64,000 nt of DNA from Candidatus Latescibacterota bacterium (GCA_020349025.1 CP070763.1:2864329-2928328); one strand, 5' to 3'. Counted from the stretch's first letter, positions 9,217 to 18,735 are shown. Translations and numbers: made by a program. Notes: generated from the sequence alone by a model not told the origin.

Positions 9217-9969
9217 GTGGAAATCCACAGCGTGTTGGCGCAGGGTCGCAACCTCATCGCCGCCGGGCGCTACCGCGAGGCGGTTCGGGCCTTGCAGCAC
9301 GCGGCGTACCACCGGCCGGAATACCCGGACGTCCACAATCATCTCGGTGTGGCGTTGTCGCTGTTGGGCGAGGCACTGCGGGCGGAATCGCACCTGCAGC
9401 GTGCCGTGGAGATCAACCCGGAGTACGCCGAGGCACACCTGAACCTGGCGATCCTCCTCTTCGAGCGCGGCTCCTACCACGCAGCCCGTGAGCACCTGCG
9501 CGAGTTCGACCGACTGGTGCGGCGTGGCGACGCCGGACTGCCCGATGCAGCGCTCGACGACCTGTCGAAGCGCCACGCGGCGCTCGCCGATTGCTACCGG
9601 CGCTACGGTCTGCTCGAGGAAGCGGAAGCTCAGATCGTGCAGGCGTTGCACCTGCGGCCGGCGTACTGCGATCTGCGTTTGCGTCTGGCCCGTCTCCTCT
9701 TCGAGCGCGGCAAGCTGGAAGACGCAGAGGAGCAACTCCAGCGCGTTCTTCAACAACGGCCCGAGTACGACGAGGCCTTGCTGTTGCTGGGTCGGATCGA
9801 GCTCGAGCGCGGGCGCGAAGATGCCGCTCGCGAGGCGTGGATTCGCGTGCAGAACGGCGCGGCTGCGGTGCAGGCGCGCGCGTTCGTCGACAGCCTCGAC
9901 GCCCGGCGGCCGTCGGCGCGCATCGAGGCTGCTGGCGATCCACCCCCCGCGGGCTGGCGAACGCCATGA
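9217..9969 (+). CDS. Tetratricopeptide repeat protein
   Basis: A 250-residue protein made mostly of TPR units: for example residues 15-45 (GRYREAVRALQHAAYHRPEY), 46-80 (NHLGVALSLLGEALRAESHL), 80-115, and a second block at about 125-205 (YRRYGLLEEAEAQIVQALHL, FERGKLEDAEEQLQRVLQ). TPRs are protein-binding scaffolds. No signal peptide or membrane helix is seen, so it is probably cytoplasmic. The start is GTG with GGGAGAGA upstream. It sits between a putative envelope protein and bamD in an operon-like series; its partner cannot be inferred. Confidence 0.85.
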   Translation: MEIHSVLAQGRNLIAAGRYREAVRALQHAAYHRPEYPDVHNHLGVALSLLGEALRAESHLQRAVEINPEYAEAHLNLAILLFERGSYHAAREHLREFDRLVRRGDAGLPDAALDDLSKRHAALADCYRRYGLLEEAEAQIVQALHLRPAYCDLRLRLARLLFERGKLEDAEEQLQRVLQQRPEYDEALLLLGRIELERGREDAAREAWIRVQNGAAAVQARAFVDSLDARRPSARIEAAGDPPPAGWRTP

Positions 9970-10050
9970 CGCTCCGAAGCGGGATCCGGGTTGGTGACGT
10001 CGCCGCCGCTGCGACAGCGCTGTCATGAAACGGGGAGCCACGGCGAACCG

Positions 10051-10884
10051 ATGAAGTACCGCATTCACACTGCATCGAAACTCGTGTGCCTGATGGCGGC
10101 CGGAGTCCTCGTTGTGGCAGCGAGCGGCGGTTGCGGAATGCCGCGTGTGCGCGTTTCGAAGGACTCGGAACGCTACGACTTCGAGGTGGGTCTCGCCGCC
10201 TTCAAGGCACGCCACTATCTCGATGCGCAGACGTATCTGAAGCGCTTCCTCGATCTACACGCAGGTCACGCAATCGCCGACTCCGCACAGTTTCTCCTCG
10301 GCTTGTCGCAGTACTACGGGCGCTCCTACGCCGAGTCGTCGGTGGAGTTCGCCATCCTCGTGCGCGAGTTCCCGCGCAGTGAGTTGCGCGACGACGCCGC
10401 TTACTACGAGTGCCTTTCTTATCATGCGCAGATCCGCCCGCCCCAGCTCGATCCCACCTTCGCGCACCGCGCGCGTGGTTGCTTCAACGAGTTCCTGCTG
10501 CGCTATCCGGACTCTTCCTACGACGAGGAGGCCCGCGAGAAGCTGCAGGAGATCGCCGATCGGCTGGCGGAGAAGGAGTATCGCCTCGGGGTCATGTGGT
10601 TCAATCTGAAGCGCTACCGCGCCTCACTCGTCTACCTCGACGAGCTGCTGCAGAAGTTTCCCGGCAGTCGTTGGGTGCCGGAGGCGCTGTTGTGGAAGGC
10701 GCGGGCGCACGAGAAGCAGTGGCAGTTCGAGGAGGCGATCAAGTCGTACGAAGCTCTGGTCGAAGGATTCCCGGAGCACCAGGCCGGGAGAGAAGCGCAG
10801 CGCCAGCTGCAGCAGCTTCGCCGCAGGTTGCCGGAGCTGCCAGCGGCCGACTCCGACAGCCGAGCCGCGCGCGAGCCACAATGA
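10051..10884 (+). CDS. bamD: BamD-like outer membrane assembly lipoprotein
   Basis: BamD is the essential lipoprotein of the BAM complex, which folds beta-barrel proteins into the outer membrane. The 277-residue product has a lipoprotein signal (residues 1-28, ...VAASGGC with Cys28 as the lipidated residue) and then helical TPR-like repeats of the YfiO type: FEVGLAAFKARHYLDAQTYL, FLLGLSQYYGRSYAESSVEF, GVMWFNLKRYRASLVYLDELL. The spacing and FPGSRW...A..W motif match YfiO/BamD. bamA itself is 13 kb downstream. The ATG at 10051 begins the signal peptide; the stop overlaps the nadD start (ATGA). Confidence 0.85.
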   Translation: MKYRIHTASKLVCLMAAGVLVVAASGGCGMPRVRVSKDSERYDFEVGLAAFKARHYLDAQTYLKRFLDLHAGHAIADSAQFLLGLSQYYGRSYAESSVEFAILVREFPRSELRDDAAYYECLSYHAQIRPPQLDPTFAHRARGCFNEFLLRYPDSSYDEEAREKLQEIADRLAEKEYRLGVMWFNLKRYRASLVYLDELLQKFPGSRWVPEALLWKARAHEKQWQFEEAIKSYEALVEGFPEHQAGREAQRQLQQLRRRLPELPAADSDSRAAREPQ

Positions 10885-11480
10885 ACACGCGTTGGGGCAT
10901 GTTCGGGGGCAGCTTCGATCCGGTGCACTACGGACACCTCGTCGTTGCCGAGCTGCTGCGCGAGCTCGAGCGCCTCGATGGCGTCCTTTTCATCCCCGCA
11001 TGGCGCTCCCCGCACAAGTCGCGCACGCGCGCTGCGGGTGCGCATCGGTTGGCGATGCTGCGCCTGGCGCTGCGCGGCAACCCCGCACTGCGAGTGAGCG
11101 CCGTGGAGCTGCGGCGCGGCGGACCCTCCTACAGCATCGACACCGTGCGCAGGTTGCGGCGCCGCTGGGGGCGGCGCCCGACGCTTCTCCTCGGCGGCGA
11201 CGCCTTGCTCGATTTGTCGAAGTGGCGCGAATCGGACGCCCTTCTGCGCGAGGCGCGCGTCGTCGTTTTCGCGCGCCCCGGCGCCGAGGCGGCGGCGCGC
11301 CGCGCGCGTGCTCTCGGCTTGCGTTACCACGAAGTCGCGCTATCGTCGGTGTCGAGCTCGACGCTTCGACGCATGCTACGGCGCGGCTTCTCGATCCGCT
11401 ACCAGGTGCCCGAAACGGTGCGGCGGTACATCGAGCGTCACTCCCTCTACGGCAGCGGTGCGGCCCGGAGATCCAGATGA
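10881..11480 (+). CDS. nadD: Nicotinate-nucleotide adenylyltransferase
   Basis: NadD joins nicotinate mononucleotide and ATP to give deamido-NAD in NAD synthesis. The 199-residue product has the nucleotidyltransferase signature MFGGSFDPVHYGHL at residues 7-20, with the HxGH motif, the loop PAWRSPHK, and the C-terminal SSSTLRRML motif (family ISxTxIR). It overlaps bamD by 4 bases (ATGA) upstream and polA by 4 bases (ATGA) downstream, implying translational coupling. nadB lies elsewhere in the window at 34.4 kb. Confidence 0.94.
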   Translation: MNTRWGMFGGSFDPVHYGHLVVAELLRELERLDGVLFIPAWRSPHKSRTRAAGAHRLAMLRLALRGNPALRVSAVELRRGGPSYSIDTVRRLRRRWGRRPTLLLGGDALLDLSKWRESDALLREARVVVFARPGAEAAARRARALGLRYHEVALSSVSSSTLRRMLRRGFSIRYQVPETVRRYIERHSLYGSGAARRSR

Positions 11481-14188
11481 ACGTCTTGCTGCTCGATGGG
11501 ACGGGGCTGGCCTACCGTTCCTACTTCGCCTTCGTGCGCAATCCACTGCGCACCGCATCGGGCGAGGAAACGAGCCTCGTGTTCGCCTTCGTCAACACGC
11601 TTCTGCGCATGCTCGAGCGCTATGCTCCCGGGCGTGCGGCCGTCGTTTTCGATCCCCCAGGGCCCACGTTCCGGCACGACATCGATTCCCACTACAAGGA
11701 GGGGCGTCCCCCGATGCCGGAGGGGATGGCGAAGCAGCTCCCGCGACTGCGCCAGACGCTGGAGGCGTTCAAGCTGCCGATGCTCCAGGTTGCGGGATTC
11801 GAAGCAGACGACGTCATGGGGACGCTGGCGCGGCGTTTCGAGCGGGAAGATGCCGACGTCTACCTGGTCACGGGGGACAAGGATTTCCAGCAGCTGCTGT
11901 CGCGGCGCATCCGGATCGTGCGCCTGCTGCGTAGCGGCGGCGAGTCGGAGGTCGGGCCGGCGGAGCTGCAAACGGAGCTGGGCATCGCGCCGCGGCAAGT
12001 CGTCGATTACATGGCACTCTGCGGCGACAGCGTCGACAACATCCGCGGTGTCCCCGGAGTCGGTGCAAAGACGGCGCAGGCACTGATACGCGACCACGGC
12101 TCGCTCGACTCCATCTACAAGAACCTGGAGACGATCCGCGGCGCCGTGCGGCGCAAGCTGGAGGAGGGGCGCGAGAACGCGATGTTGGCCCGAGAGCTGC
12201 TGCGTATCGTCACCGACGTGCCGCTCGAGCTCGAGGAGCAGGCTCTCTCGTGGACGCAACCCGACTGGCCGCGGCTGCGCTCGATCCTGCGCGAGCTCGA
12301 GTTCTTCCAGCTCCTGCGCTCGCTGCCGAGCGAGTCGATCGCGGTGGCGCAGCCGCAACTCGAGGTGATTGGCTCGGTCGAGAGCCTGGAGCGGGTCGTG
12401 ACCGCGCTGCGCGAGCGCGAGGTCGTGGCCCTGCACGTCGAGCCGACACGCGACGAGGCGGGAAGTCCCGCCGTATTCGGCATCGCCATCGCCGCGGACG
12501 CGGCGCGCTCCTGGGTCGTGCCGCTGGCGGCGCCGTCGCCCCAGCTGCAGCTGGGAGAACTCGCCCTCGAGGCGACACCGACCTTGGCGCTCGGGCTGGA
12601 GTTGGTCGGAGAGCACCTCGCACCGCTCCTCGACGACGCAGGGGTCGTCAAGGTGGGGCATGACCTCAAGACGCTGCTGCATCGTCTCGAGCCGGCTGGG
12701 ATCACACGCCTGCAGCGCGGCTTCGACACCATGGTGGCGGCCTACGTCCTCAACCCGGCACGGCGGTCGCATGCTCCGGAGGCTCTGCTGTCGGAGCTTC
12801 TCGATCAGCGCCTGCGTTCGACGGCGGAGCTCTTCGACCCCAAAGAGCGCGCGCGCGATCTGCGCTCTCTGCCTCGCGATGAGATCATGCGTCACCTCGG
12901 ACAGCACGCAACCGCCGTCTGGGGACTGCACCAGCCGCTGCGCGAGCAGCTGGCAGCGGAGCGGCTGGTGCCGCTGTTCGACGACATCGAGATGCCTCTC
13001 GTCGACGTGCTGTTCGACATGGAACGCGTCGGCGTGAAGGTGGACGTGGCGCTCCTCGGCGAGCTGTCGCAGGAGCTGGAAGCGCGCACCGACGCACTGG
13101 CGGAGCAGATCTACGCGCTCGCGGGCCGGCGCTTCAACATCCAGTCGCCGCGGCAGCTGGGCGAGGTGCTCTTCGACGAGCTGCGATTGCCGCACGGTCG
13201 ACGCACCAAGACGGGGTGGAGCACCGACAGCGACGTCCTCGAGCGTCTGCAGTCGGAACATGAGCTGCCGCGTTGCGTGCTCGAGTTCCGACAGCTGGCG
13301 AAGCTGCGTTCGACCTGGACGGAAGCCTTGCCGCGTCTCGTGCGCGCGCGCAGTGGCCGGATCCATACCCATTTCAACCAGACGGTCGCGTCGACGGGTC
13401 GGCTCTCCTCCTCCGATCCCAACCTGCAGAACATTCCGATCCGGACCGAGCTGGGACGCCGCATCCGCACCGCTTTCGTCGCCGACGGCGCGGACGTGCG
13501 CCTGCTCTCTGCCGACTACTCGCAGATCGAGCTCCGAATCATGGCGCACCTGTCGCAGGATCGCGGCTTGATGCAAGCCTTTCGCGACGGCGGAGACGTC
13601 CACACGCTGACGGCGGCGCGCATCGCGGGGCGCGCGCCGGCGGAGGTGACCTCTCCGGAGCGCGCCGCCGCCAAGACGGTGAACTTCGGTGTCATCTACG
13701 GCATGGGGGCGCGTGGTCTGTCGCAGCAGCTGGGCATCGCACTCGACGAGGCCCGCCACTTCATCGACGAGTACTTCGCGACCTACCCGGGCGTTCGCCG
13801 CTACACGCAGGACGCGATCCAGCAGGCGCGCACTCAGGGGTTCGTCACCACCCTCCTCGGGCGCCGGCTGGTGTTGCCCGATTTGCAGAGCGGGCACCCC
13901 GGGCAACGCGCCGCTGCGGAGCGCGTGGCGGTGAACGCACCGATTCAGGGGAGCGCCGCCGACCTCATCAAGACCGCCATGGTTCGCGTCCATCGGCGGC
14001 TGCGCCAGCGCGAAATGCGGGCCCGCATGATTCTGCAGGTGCACGACGAGCTCCTCTTCGAGGCTCCGCAGGCGGAGCTCGAGCTGCTCGCTGACATCGT
14101 GCGCGTCGAGATGGAGGGCGCCATGCAGCTATCCGTACCGATCGTGGTCGACGTTGGTGTCGGACGCGACTGGGCCGAGGCGCACTGA
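11477..14188 (+). CDS. polA: DNA polymerase I
   Basis: Pol I fills gaps and removes RNA primers in replication and repair. The 903-residue product has the 5'-nuclease domain (residues 1 to about 300, LLLDGTGLAYRSYFAF, GFEADDVMGTLA), a central 3'-5' exonuclease-like domain (about 315-500), and the polymerase domain. Motif A DYSQIELR has Asp680 and motif C VHDE has Asp857. The middle domain lacks most catalytic acids: the first site reads LHVEP instead of FDTET, the 'LKYD' site reads LKTL, and the last site reads LGQHA instead of YAAEDA. Proofreading is therefore probably lost, as in the Taq enzyme. The start ATG overlaps nadD. Confidence 0.96.
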   Translation: MNVLLLDGTGLAYRSYFAFVRNPLRTASGEETSLVFAFVNTLLRMLERYAPGRAAVVFDPPGPTFRHDIDSHYKEGRPPMPEGMAKQLPRLRQTLEAFKLPMLQVAGFEADDVMGTLARRFEREDADVYLVTGDKDFQQLLSRRIRIVRLLRSGGESEVGPAELQTELGIAPRQVVDYMALCGDSVDNIRGVPGVGAKTAQALIRDHGSLDSIYKNLETIRGAVRRKLEEGRENAMLARELLRIVTDVPLELEEQALSWTQPDWPRLRSILRELEFFQLLRSLPSESIAVAQPQLEVIGSVESLERVVTALREREVVALHVEPTRDEAGSPAVFGIAIAADAARSWVVPLAAPSPQLQLGELALEATPTLALGLELVGEHLAPLLDDAGVVKVGHDLKTLLHRLEPAGITRLQRGFDTMVAAYVLNPARRSHAPEALLSELLDQRLRSTAELFDPKERARDLRSLPRDEIMRHLGQHATAVWGLHQPLREQLAAERLVPLFDDIEMPLVDVLFDMERVGVKVDVALLGELSQELEARTDALAEQIYALAGRRFNIQSPRQLGEVLFDELRLPHGRRTKTGWSTDSDVLERLQSEHELPRCVLEFRQLAKLRSTWTEALPRLVRARSGRIHTHFNQTVASTGRLSSSDPNLQNIPIRTELGRRIRTAFVADGADVRLLSADYSQIELRIMAHLSQDRGLMQAFRDGGDVHTLTAARIAGRAPAEVTSPERAAAKTVNFGVIYGMGARGLSQQLGIALDEARHFIDEYFATYPGVRRYTQDAIQQARTQGFVTTLLGRRLVLPDLQSGHPGQRAAAERVAVNAPIQGSAADLIKTAMVRVHRRLRQREMRARMILQVHDELLFEAPQAELELLADIVRVEMEGAMQLSVPIVVDVGVGRDWAEAH

Positions 14189-14811
14189 TGCGGATCTACG
14201 CCGTCGTGGGTGGCATCGCCGCTGGCAAGTCGACGGTGTGCCGGATGCTTGCCCGGCGCGGAGGCCGCATCGTGGACCTCGACCGCATCGGCCACCGCGT
14301 GTTGCGTTCCGAACGCGTGCTTCGGCAATTGTCGGCGCGCTTCGGGGCTGATATCGTAGGCGCCGACGGCGAGATCGACCGCCGCGTGCTGGGACAGCGA
14401 GTCTTTGGCCGGCCGCAAAAGCTGCGCGCGCTCAACGCCATCGTGCATCCGGAGATCGGGCGCCGACTCCGGCGGCGTTTGCGCGACCTCGAGCGCGACG
14501 GTGCAACCTTCGTCCTGATCGATGCCGCACTCTTCCTCGACGTCGACCTGGGCTTGGACGTCGATGCGGTTGTGGCGGTGACGGCTCCCGCAGCCGTGCG
14601 CCGCGAGCGTCTGCAGCGTCGCGACGCGCTGACCGCGGAGGAGGCGGACGCACGCCTGAGCAGCCAGCCACGCGTCGGCGTCTGGACGCGGCGCGCCGAC
14701 TTCAGGATCGATACACGAGGATCGCTGCAAGATCTCGAGGAACGTGTTGAAAAGGTCTGGCGGCAGATGCAACGTCAGCGGCGCCGCGGACGCAAAAGGG
14801 GAGGCTCGTGA
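14188..14811 (+). CDS. coaE: Dephospho-CoA kinase
   Basis: CoaE phosphorylates the 3'-hydroxyl of dephospho-CoA, the last step of coenzyme A synthesis. The 207-residue product has the P-loop GGIAAGKST at residues 8-16, then LDRIGHRVL corresponding to the family DAD region, and LIDAALFLDVDL matching the usual 'PLLFE' region. The C-terminal 20 residues are strongly basic. The start shares one base with the polA stop (TGATG), and the stop TGA shares its A with the prfB start, so the three are likely one transcript. Confidence 0.92.
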   Translation: MRIYAVVGGIAAGKSTVCRMLARRGGRIVDLDRIGHRVLRSERVLRQLSARFGADIVGADGEIDRRVLGQRVFGRPQKLRALNAIVHPEIGRRLRRRLRDLERDGATFVLIDAALFLDVDLGLDVDAVVAVTAPAAVRRERLQRRDALTAEEADARLSSQPRVGVWTRRADFRIDTRGSLQDLEERVEKVWRQMQRQRRRGRKRGGS

Positions 14812-15927
14812 TGGAGAAGGCGATCGCAATCGAGGAGCTGCAGGTGCGGCTGGATCACCTGAAGGAGTGTCTTTGATCTGCCGCGACTCGAAGGTGCTCT
14901 CGCCGAGCTCGAGAAGCGCATGGCGGCAGCCGATTTCTGGAACGACACGGCGGCGGCGCGCCGCACCATGGAGGAAGCGAAGCGTCACCGTATCTGGCTC
15001 GAGCCGGTCGCGGGCTTGCAGGCCCGGCTGCACGATCTTGCGGAGCTCGCAAGCCTCGCTGCGGGGGAGGGGGATACCGCCACGCTCGAGGACGTCCAGA
15101 ACGACCTGCGAAGCGTGGACGCCGAGCTGCAGCAGCTGGAGTTTCGCCTCATGCTCGGCGCCGAGGATGACGCGAAGAACGCGCTCCTTTCCATCCATCC
15201 GGGGCAGGGCGGCCTGGAGTCGCAAGATTGGGCGGAGATGCTCCTGCGCATGTACACGCGCTACTGCGAGCGTCACGGCTGGGAGTACGACACGCTCGAC
15301 CTGCAGGCGGGCGAGGGTGCCGGGATCAAGGACGCCACGATCGAGGTGCGTGGCGAGTACGCGTACGGCTATCTGAAGGCCGAGAGTGGCGTTCATCGGC
15401 TGGTCCGGATCTCCCCCTTCGATGCCAATCAACGGCGGCACACCTCGTTCGCATCCGTTTTCGTCTATCCCGAGATCGAGGAAGACGTGAAGGTGGAGAT
15501 TCGCGACGCCGACCTGCGCATCGACACCTTCCGCGCCAGTGGTGCCGGCGGGCAGCACGTCAACAAGACGAGCTCCGCGGTGCGCATCGTGCATCTGCCG
15601 ACGAACATCAAGGTGGAGTGCCAGAGCGAGCGCTCGCAGCATCGCAATCGCGACAGCGCCATGAAGCTTCTGCGCGCACGCCTCTACGCCCACTACAAGC
15701 AGCTCGAAGAGGAGAAGCGCGCCGAGCGTGAGCCGGAAAAGAAGGAGATCGGCTTCGGGAGCCAGATCCGCTCCTACGTCTTCCAGCCCTACACGATGGT
15801 GAAGGATCACCGCACGTCGATCGAGAGTGGCAATCTGCAGGCGGTGATGGATGGCGACCTCGATCGCTTCGTGGAGGGCTATCTGAAGTGGGCGAACGAG
15901 GTACGACAAGGTCCACGCCAAGCGTAG
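14811..15927 (+). CDS. prfB: Peptide chain release factor 2 (programmed +1 frameshift)
   Basis: RF2 ends translation at UGA and UAA. The gene is read as 14811-14873 joined to 14875-15927, giving 371 residues. Codon 21 is CTT followed in frame by TGA (14874-14876); skipping one T gives GAT and continues as DLPRLEGALAELEKRM into the rest of RF2. The body contains the RF2 stop-codon reading tripeptide SPF (RISPFDANQRRH) and the catalytic GGQ in GAGGQHVNKTSSAVRI. A caller that ignores the shift would start at ATG 14920 and lose the N-terminus. The A of the ATG is the last base of the coaE stop. Confidence 0.95.
14861..14876 (+). promoter_or_regulatory. prfB autoregulatory frameshift site
   Basis: GAAGGAG at 14861-14867 acts as an internal Shine-Dalgarno, followed by a 3-base spacer, CTT at 14871-14873 and TGA at 14874-14876. 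This is the classic layout (SD-like, 3 nt, CUU UGA) by which low RF2 favours a +1 slip and so raises RF2 synthesis. The base after TGA is T rather than the C found in E. coli. Confidence 0.93.
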
Positions 15928-15936
15928 GGGGAGCGG

Positions 15937-17430
15937 ATGACACGAGCGGAGCATGCCAACGAGCGCATCGAGAGGCTGGAGGAGTGGCGGCGTCGCGGCG
16001 TGCAACCGTATCCGTACGCCTTCGAGCGCACGCACGCCACTTCGCAGGTGGTGGAGCAGGAGTCCAGTCTCGGCGAGAACCCGGTCTCCATCGCCGGCCG
16101 CATCATGACACTGCGCGGACACGGCAAGACTGGTTTCGCGCACGTCCAAGATGGAAGCGGCCGAATCCAGGTTTATGCTCGACGTGACGATCTGGGTGCA
16201 GAACGCTACGCAGAGTGGCAACTCCTGCAGGTGGGCGACCTCGTCGGCGTGCGCGGTGAAACTTTCCGCACGCGCACCGGCGAGCTGACCATCCACGTGC
16301 GCGCCTTCGAGCTGCTGTCGAAGGCGCTGCGACCACTTCCCGACAAGTGGCACGGCCTGGCGGACAAGGAGGTCCGTTTTCGTCAGCGGTACGTCGATCT
16401 GATCGTCAACCCGCAGGTGCGCGAGGTCTTTCTTCGGCGCACGCGGGTTCTCGCACTCCTGCGCCGGGAGCTTGCCGATCGTGGCTTCCTCGAGGTGGAG
16501 ACGCCGGTCCTGCAACCGCTCTACGGCGGCGCCTCGGCGCGTCCCTTCGCGACCCACCACAACGCCCTCGACATCCCGCTCTATCTGCGCATCGCACCGG
16601 AGCTCTACTTGAAGCGGCTCCTCGTCGGAGGCTTCGAGGGGGTTTTTGAGATCGCGCGCAACTTCCGCAACGAAGGAATGGATCGCAGCCACAGCCCCGA
16701 GTTCAGCATGCTGGAGCTGTACGTGGCCTATTGGGACTACGAAGACATGATGCGCTTGACCGAGCAGCTCGTGGCGCAGGCGGCGCGTGAGACGACGGGA
16801 AGCAGCGACGTGCGCTACGGCAAGCTCGAGCTCGACTTCTCCCTGCCCTTTGCGCGCCTCTCCTACATGGGGGCGTTGGAGGAAGCCGTGGGCCAACCGC
16901 TGCACGACCTCGGGATCGCATCTCTGCGCCAGGAGGCGCGGCGTCTCGGCGTCGCGGTGGAGCCCGACGCCGGGCGCGGAGCCACGCTCGAGGCGCTCTT
17001 TGCGGCCCTGGTGGAGCCGCACCTGGTGCAACCGACTTTCGTGATCGACCATCCGAAGGAGATCTCCCCGCTCGCCAAGGACCACCGCAAGCACGCGGGA
17101 CTGGTCGAGCGCTTCGAGCTCTTTGCTGCGGGAATGGAGCTGGCCAACGCGTTCTCGGAGCTCAACGACCCGCAGGAGCAACGCCGGCGCTTCGAGGCGC
17201 AGCTGGAGCTGCGTCGCGGTGGCGATCTCGAAGCGCAACCGCTCGACGAGGATTACTTGCGAGCGCTCGAGTACGGGATGCCTCCCGCGGGCGGGCTGGG
17301 GGTCGGGATCGATCGTCTCGTGATGCTCCTCACCGACAGTAACTCGATCCGCGACGTCGTGCTCTTCCCACCGCTGCGACCCGAGTCGCCGGCGCAGGCC
17401 GTGGACGACACCGAGCCCCCGGAGAGCTGA
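15937..17430 (+). CDS. lysS: Lysyl-tRNA synthetase, class II
   Basis: LysS charges tRNA-Lys. The 497-residue product has an N-terminal OB-fold anticodon-binding domain (residues about 50-150, VSIAGRIMTLRGHGKTGFAH) and a class II catalytic core: motif 1 FLEVETPVLQP, motif 2 FEIARNFRNEGMDRSHSPEF, and motif 3 GLGVGIDRLVMLLT. The tail after FPPLRPE is short and acidic. A GGGGGAG Shine-Dalgarno precedes ATG 15937. It lies 9 bases after prfB, the same pairing seen in E. coli (prfB-lysS). Confidence 0.96.
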   Translation: MTRAEHANERIERLEEWRRRGVQPYPYAFERTHATSQVVEQESSLGENPVSIAGRIMTLRGHGKTGFAHVQDGSGRIQVYARRDDLGAERYAEWQLLQVGDLVGVRGETFRTRTGELTIHVRAFELLSKALRPLPDKWHGLADKEVRFRQRYVDLIVNPQVREVFLRRTRVLALLRRELADRGFLEVETPVLQPLYGGASARPFATHHNALDIPLYLRIAPELYLKRLLVGGFEGVFEIARNFRNEGMDRSHSPEFSMLELYVAYWDYEDMMRLTEQLVAQAARETTGSSDVRYGKLELDFSLPFARLSYMGALEEAVGQPLHDLGIASLRQEARRLGVAVEPDAGRGATLEALFAALVEPHLVQPTFVIDHPKEISPLAKDHRKHAGLVERFELFAAGMELANAFSELNDPQEQRRRFEAQLELRRGGDLEAQPLDEDYLRALEYGMPPAGGLGVGIDRLVMLLTDSNSIRDVVLFPPLRPESPAQAVDDTEPPES

Positions 17431-17431
17431 A

Positions 17432-18697
17432 GTGCACTACTCCTGGAAGGTCGGCCTGCGCTACTTGCGGCCGAAACACAGACACTTCCTGATCTCGGTC
17501 CTGACGACGATCGCGGTGGTGGGCGTGATGTTCGCGGTCGCAGCACCGGAGGTCACGCTGTCGGTGATGAACGGGTTCGAGCGTGAGGTGCGCCAGCGCA
17601 TCGTCAACACGAACTACCACGTTTTCGTCCTGGCACGTTCGGAGTTTGAAGAGGTCAACGTGGTGCTCGAGAACCTGCATGATGTTCCCGGGGTCGAATC
17701 GGCGTCTCCTTTCGTGCGGCGCGAAGGGGTGCTCAGCTTCTCGGGGGGCGGCAGCGTCACGCAGCGCTTCCGCGGCTGCATCATCTACGGTGTCGACGCC
17801 GAAAAAGAAGCGCAGACCACGCGCGTCATTCAGGCGGTGCGCCCCGAGTTTCTCGGCTTCGACACCGACCTTCTCGACGAAGTCGACGGCCGCCACTACC
17901 CCGGCATCGTGCTCGGCGTCGAGCTCGGACGCGAGATGTTCCTCAGCCTCGGCGACGTGGTGACAGTGGCTTCGCATCGTGACGCTCCGGAGCGCGTCGA
18001 GGATTTGGACGAGATCGAGTTCGCACCGCGCAACTTCCGCGTCGTGGGATTCCTGAACTCCGGCTTCTACGAGTTCGACTCGCAGCTGGTCTTCGTCGAC
18101 CTGCGCGAGGCGCAGGACTTCCTCGGCTTCGAGGAACGCGTCACCGGGATCGGCGTGCGCGTTGACAACATCGGCAAAGCCGATCTCGTTGCGGCCGAGA
18201 TCGATGCGAAGCTCGGGCCACGCTACTACACCAACCATTGGAAGTACATGTTCCGCAACATCTTCACGTGGATGGAGACGGAGCGGAAGCTGATGCGTTT
18301 GCTGTTCGGGCTGATCACCGCGATTGCCATGGTCACGGTCGTGGGGATGTTGACGATGATCGTGCTGGAGAAGCGCAAGGCGATCGGCATTCTCAAGGGG
18401 ATGGGGGCGTCGAACGCGGGCGTGATGGCCATCTTCATGATCCACGGCACGGTGATCGGGGGGCTCGGCGCGCTCTTCGGCAACGTGCTCGGATGGGCCG
18501 TCTGCCAGGCCGTCGACCGCATCGGCATCGAGCTGCCGGGAGACGTCTACATCATCGACAGCCTGCCGGTGCAGATGCAGAGCCTCGATTTCGTCACCGT
18601 GTCCGCAGCCGCCCTGGTCATCTGTTTCGTGGCGACGCTCTACCCCAGCTGGGAGGCGGCGCGCCTCGACCCGGTCGAGTCGATCCGCTACGAGTAG
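17432..18697 (+). CDS. lolC: LolC/LolE-type lipoprotein-releasing permease
   Basis: Membrane subunit of the LolCDE transporter, which extracts mature lipoproteins from the inner membrane for transfer to the outer membrane. The 421-residue product has one N-terminal membrane helix (residues about 20-45), a large periplasmic domain, and three C-terminal helices (about 285-310, 335-365, 385-410) with the FtsX-like LEKRKAIGILKGMGAS segment. Only one permease gene is present, so it may form a homodimer as the LolF-type proteins do. The start is GTG, 1 base after the lysS stop; lolD follows after 59 bases. Confidence 0.9.
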   Translation: MHYSWKVGLRYLRPKHRHFLISVLTTIAVVGVMFAVAAPEVTLSVMNGFEREVRQRIVNTNYHVFVLARSEFEEVNVVLENLHDVPGVESASPFVRREGVLSFSGGGSVTQRFRGCIIYGVDAEKEAQTTRVIQAVRPEFLGFDTDLLDEVDGRHYPGIVLGVELGREMFLSLGDVVTVASHRDAPERVEDLDEIEFAPRNFRVVGFLNSGFYEFDSQLVFVDLREAQDFLGFEERVTGIGVRVDNIGKADLVAAEIDAKLGPRYYTNHWKYMFRNIFTWMETERKLMRLLFGLITAIAMVTVVGMLTMIVLEKRKAIGILKGMGASNAGVMAIFMIHGTVIGGLGALFGNVLGWAVCQAVDRIGIELPGDVYIIDSLPVQMQSLDFVTVSAAALVICFVATLYPSWEAARLDPVESIRYE

Positions 18698-18705
18698 GCG
18701 CCCGC

Positions 18706-18735
18706 TTGCGTCCACGCAGGCCGCAGGCGTAGATT
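18706..18735 (+). promoter_or_regulatory. Possible promoter for lolD-mcsA-mcsB
   Basis: TTGCGT at 18706-18711 and TAGATT at 18730-18735 are 18 bases apart in the gap between lolC and lolD. The matches to the sigma-70 consensus are partial. Confidence 0.3.

Noticed and set aside
11447..14044. Long minus-strand open frame opposite polA
   Set aside because: It is the antisense shadow of polA; in GC-rich DNA such frames stay open, and its product shows no family features.
14920..15927. prfB as a shorter gene starting at ATG 14920
   Set aside because: The preceding 21 codons, SD-like element and CTT-TGA site show the standard RF2 frameshift, so the gene starts at 14811.
13945..17238. Very long minus-strand open frame opposite coaE, prfB and lysS
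   Set aside because: It crosses three well-identified genes on the other strand and has a low-complexity His/Arg/Leu-rich composition.
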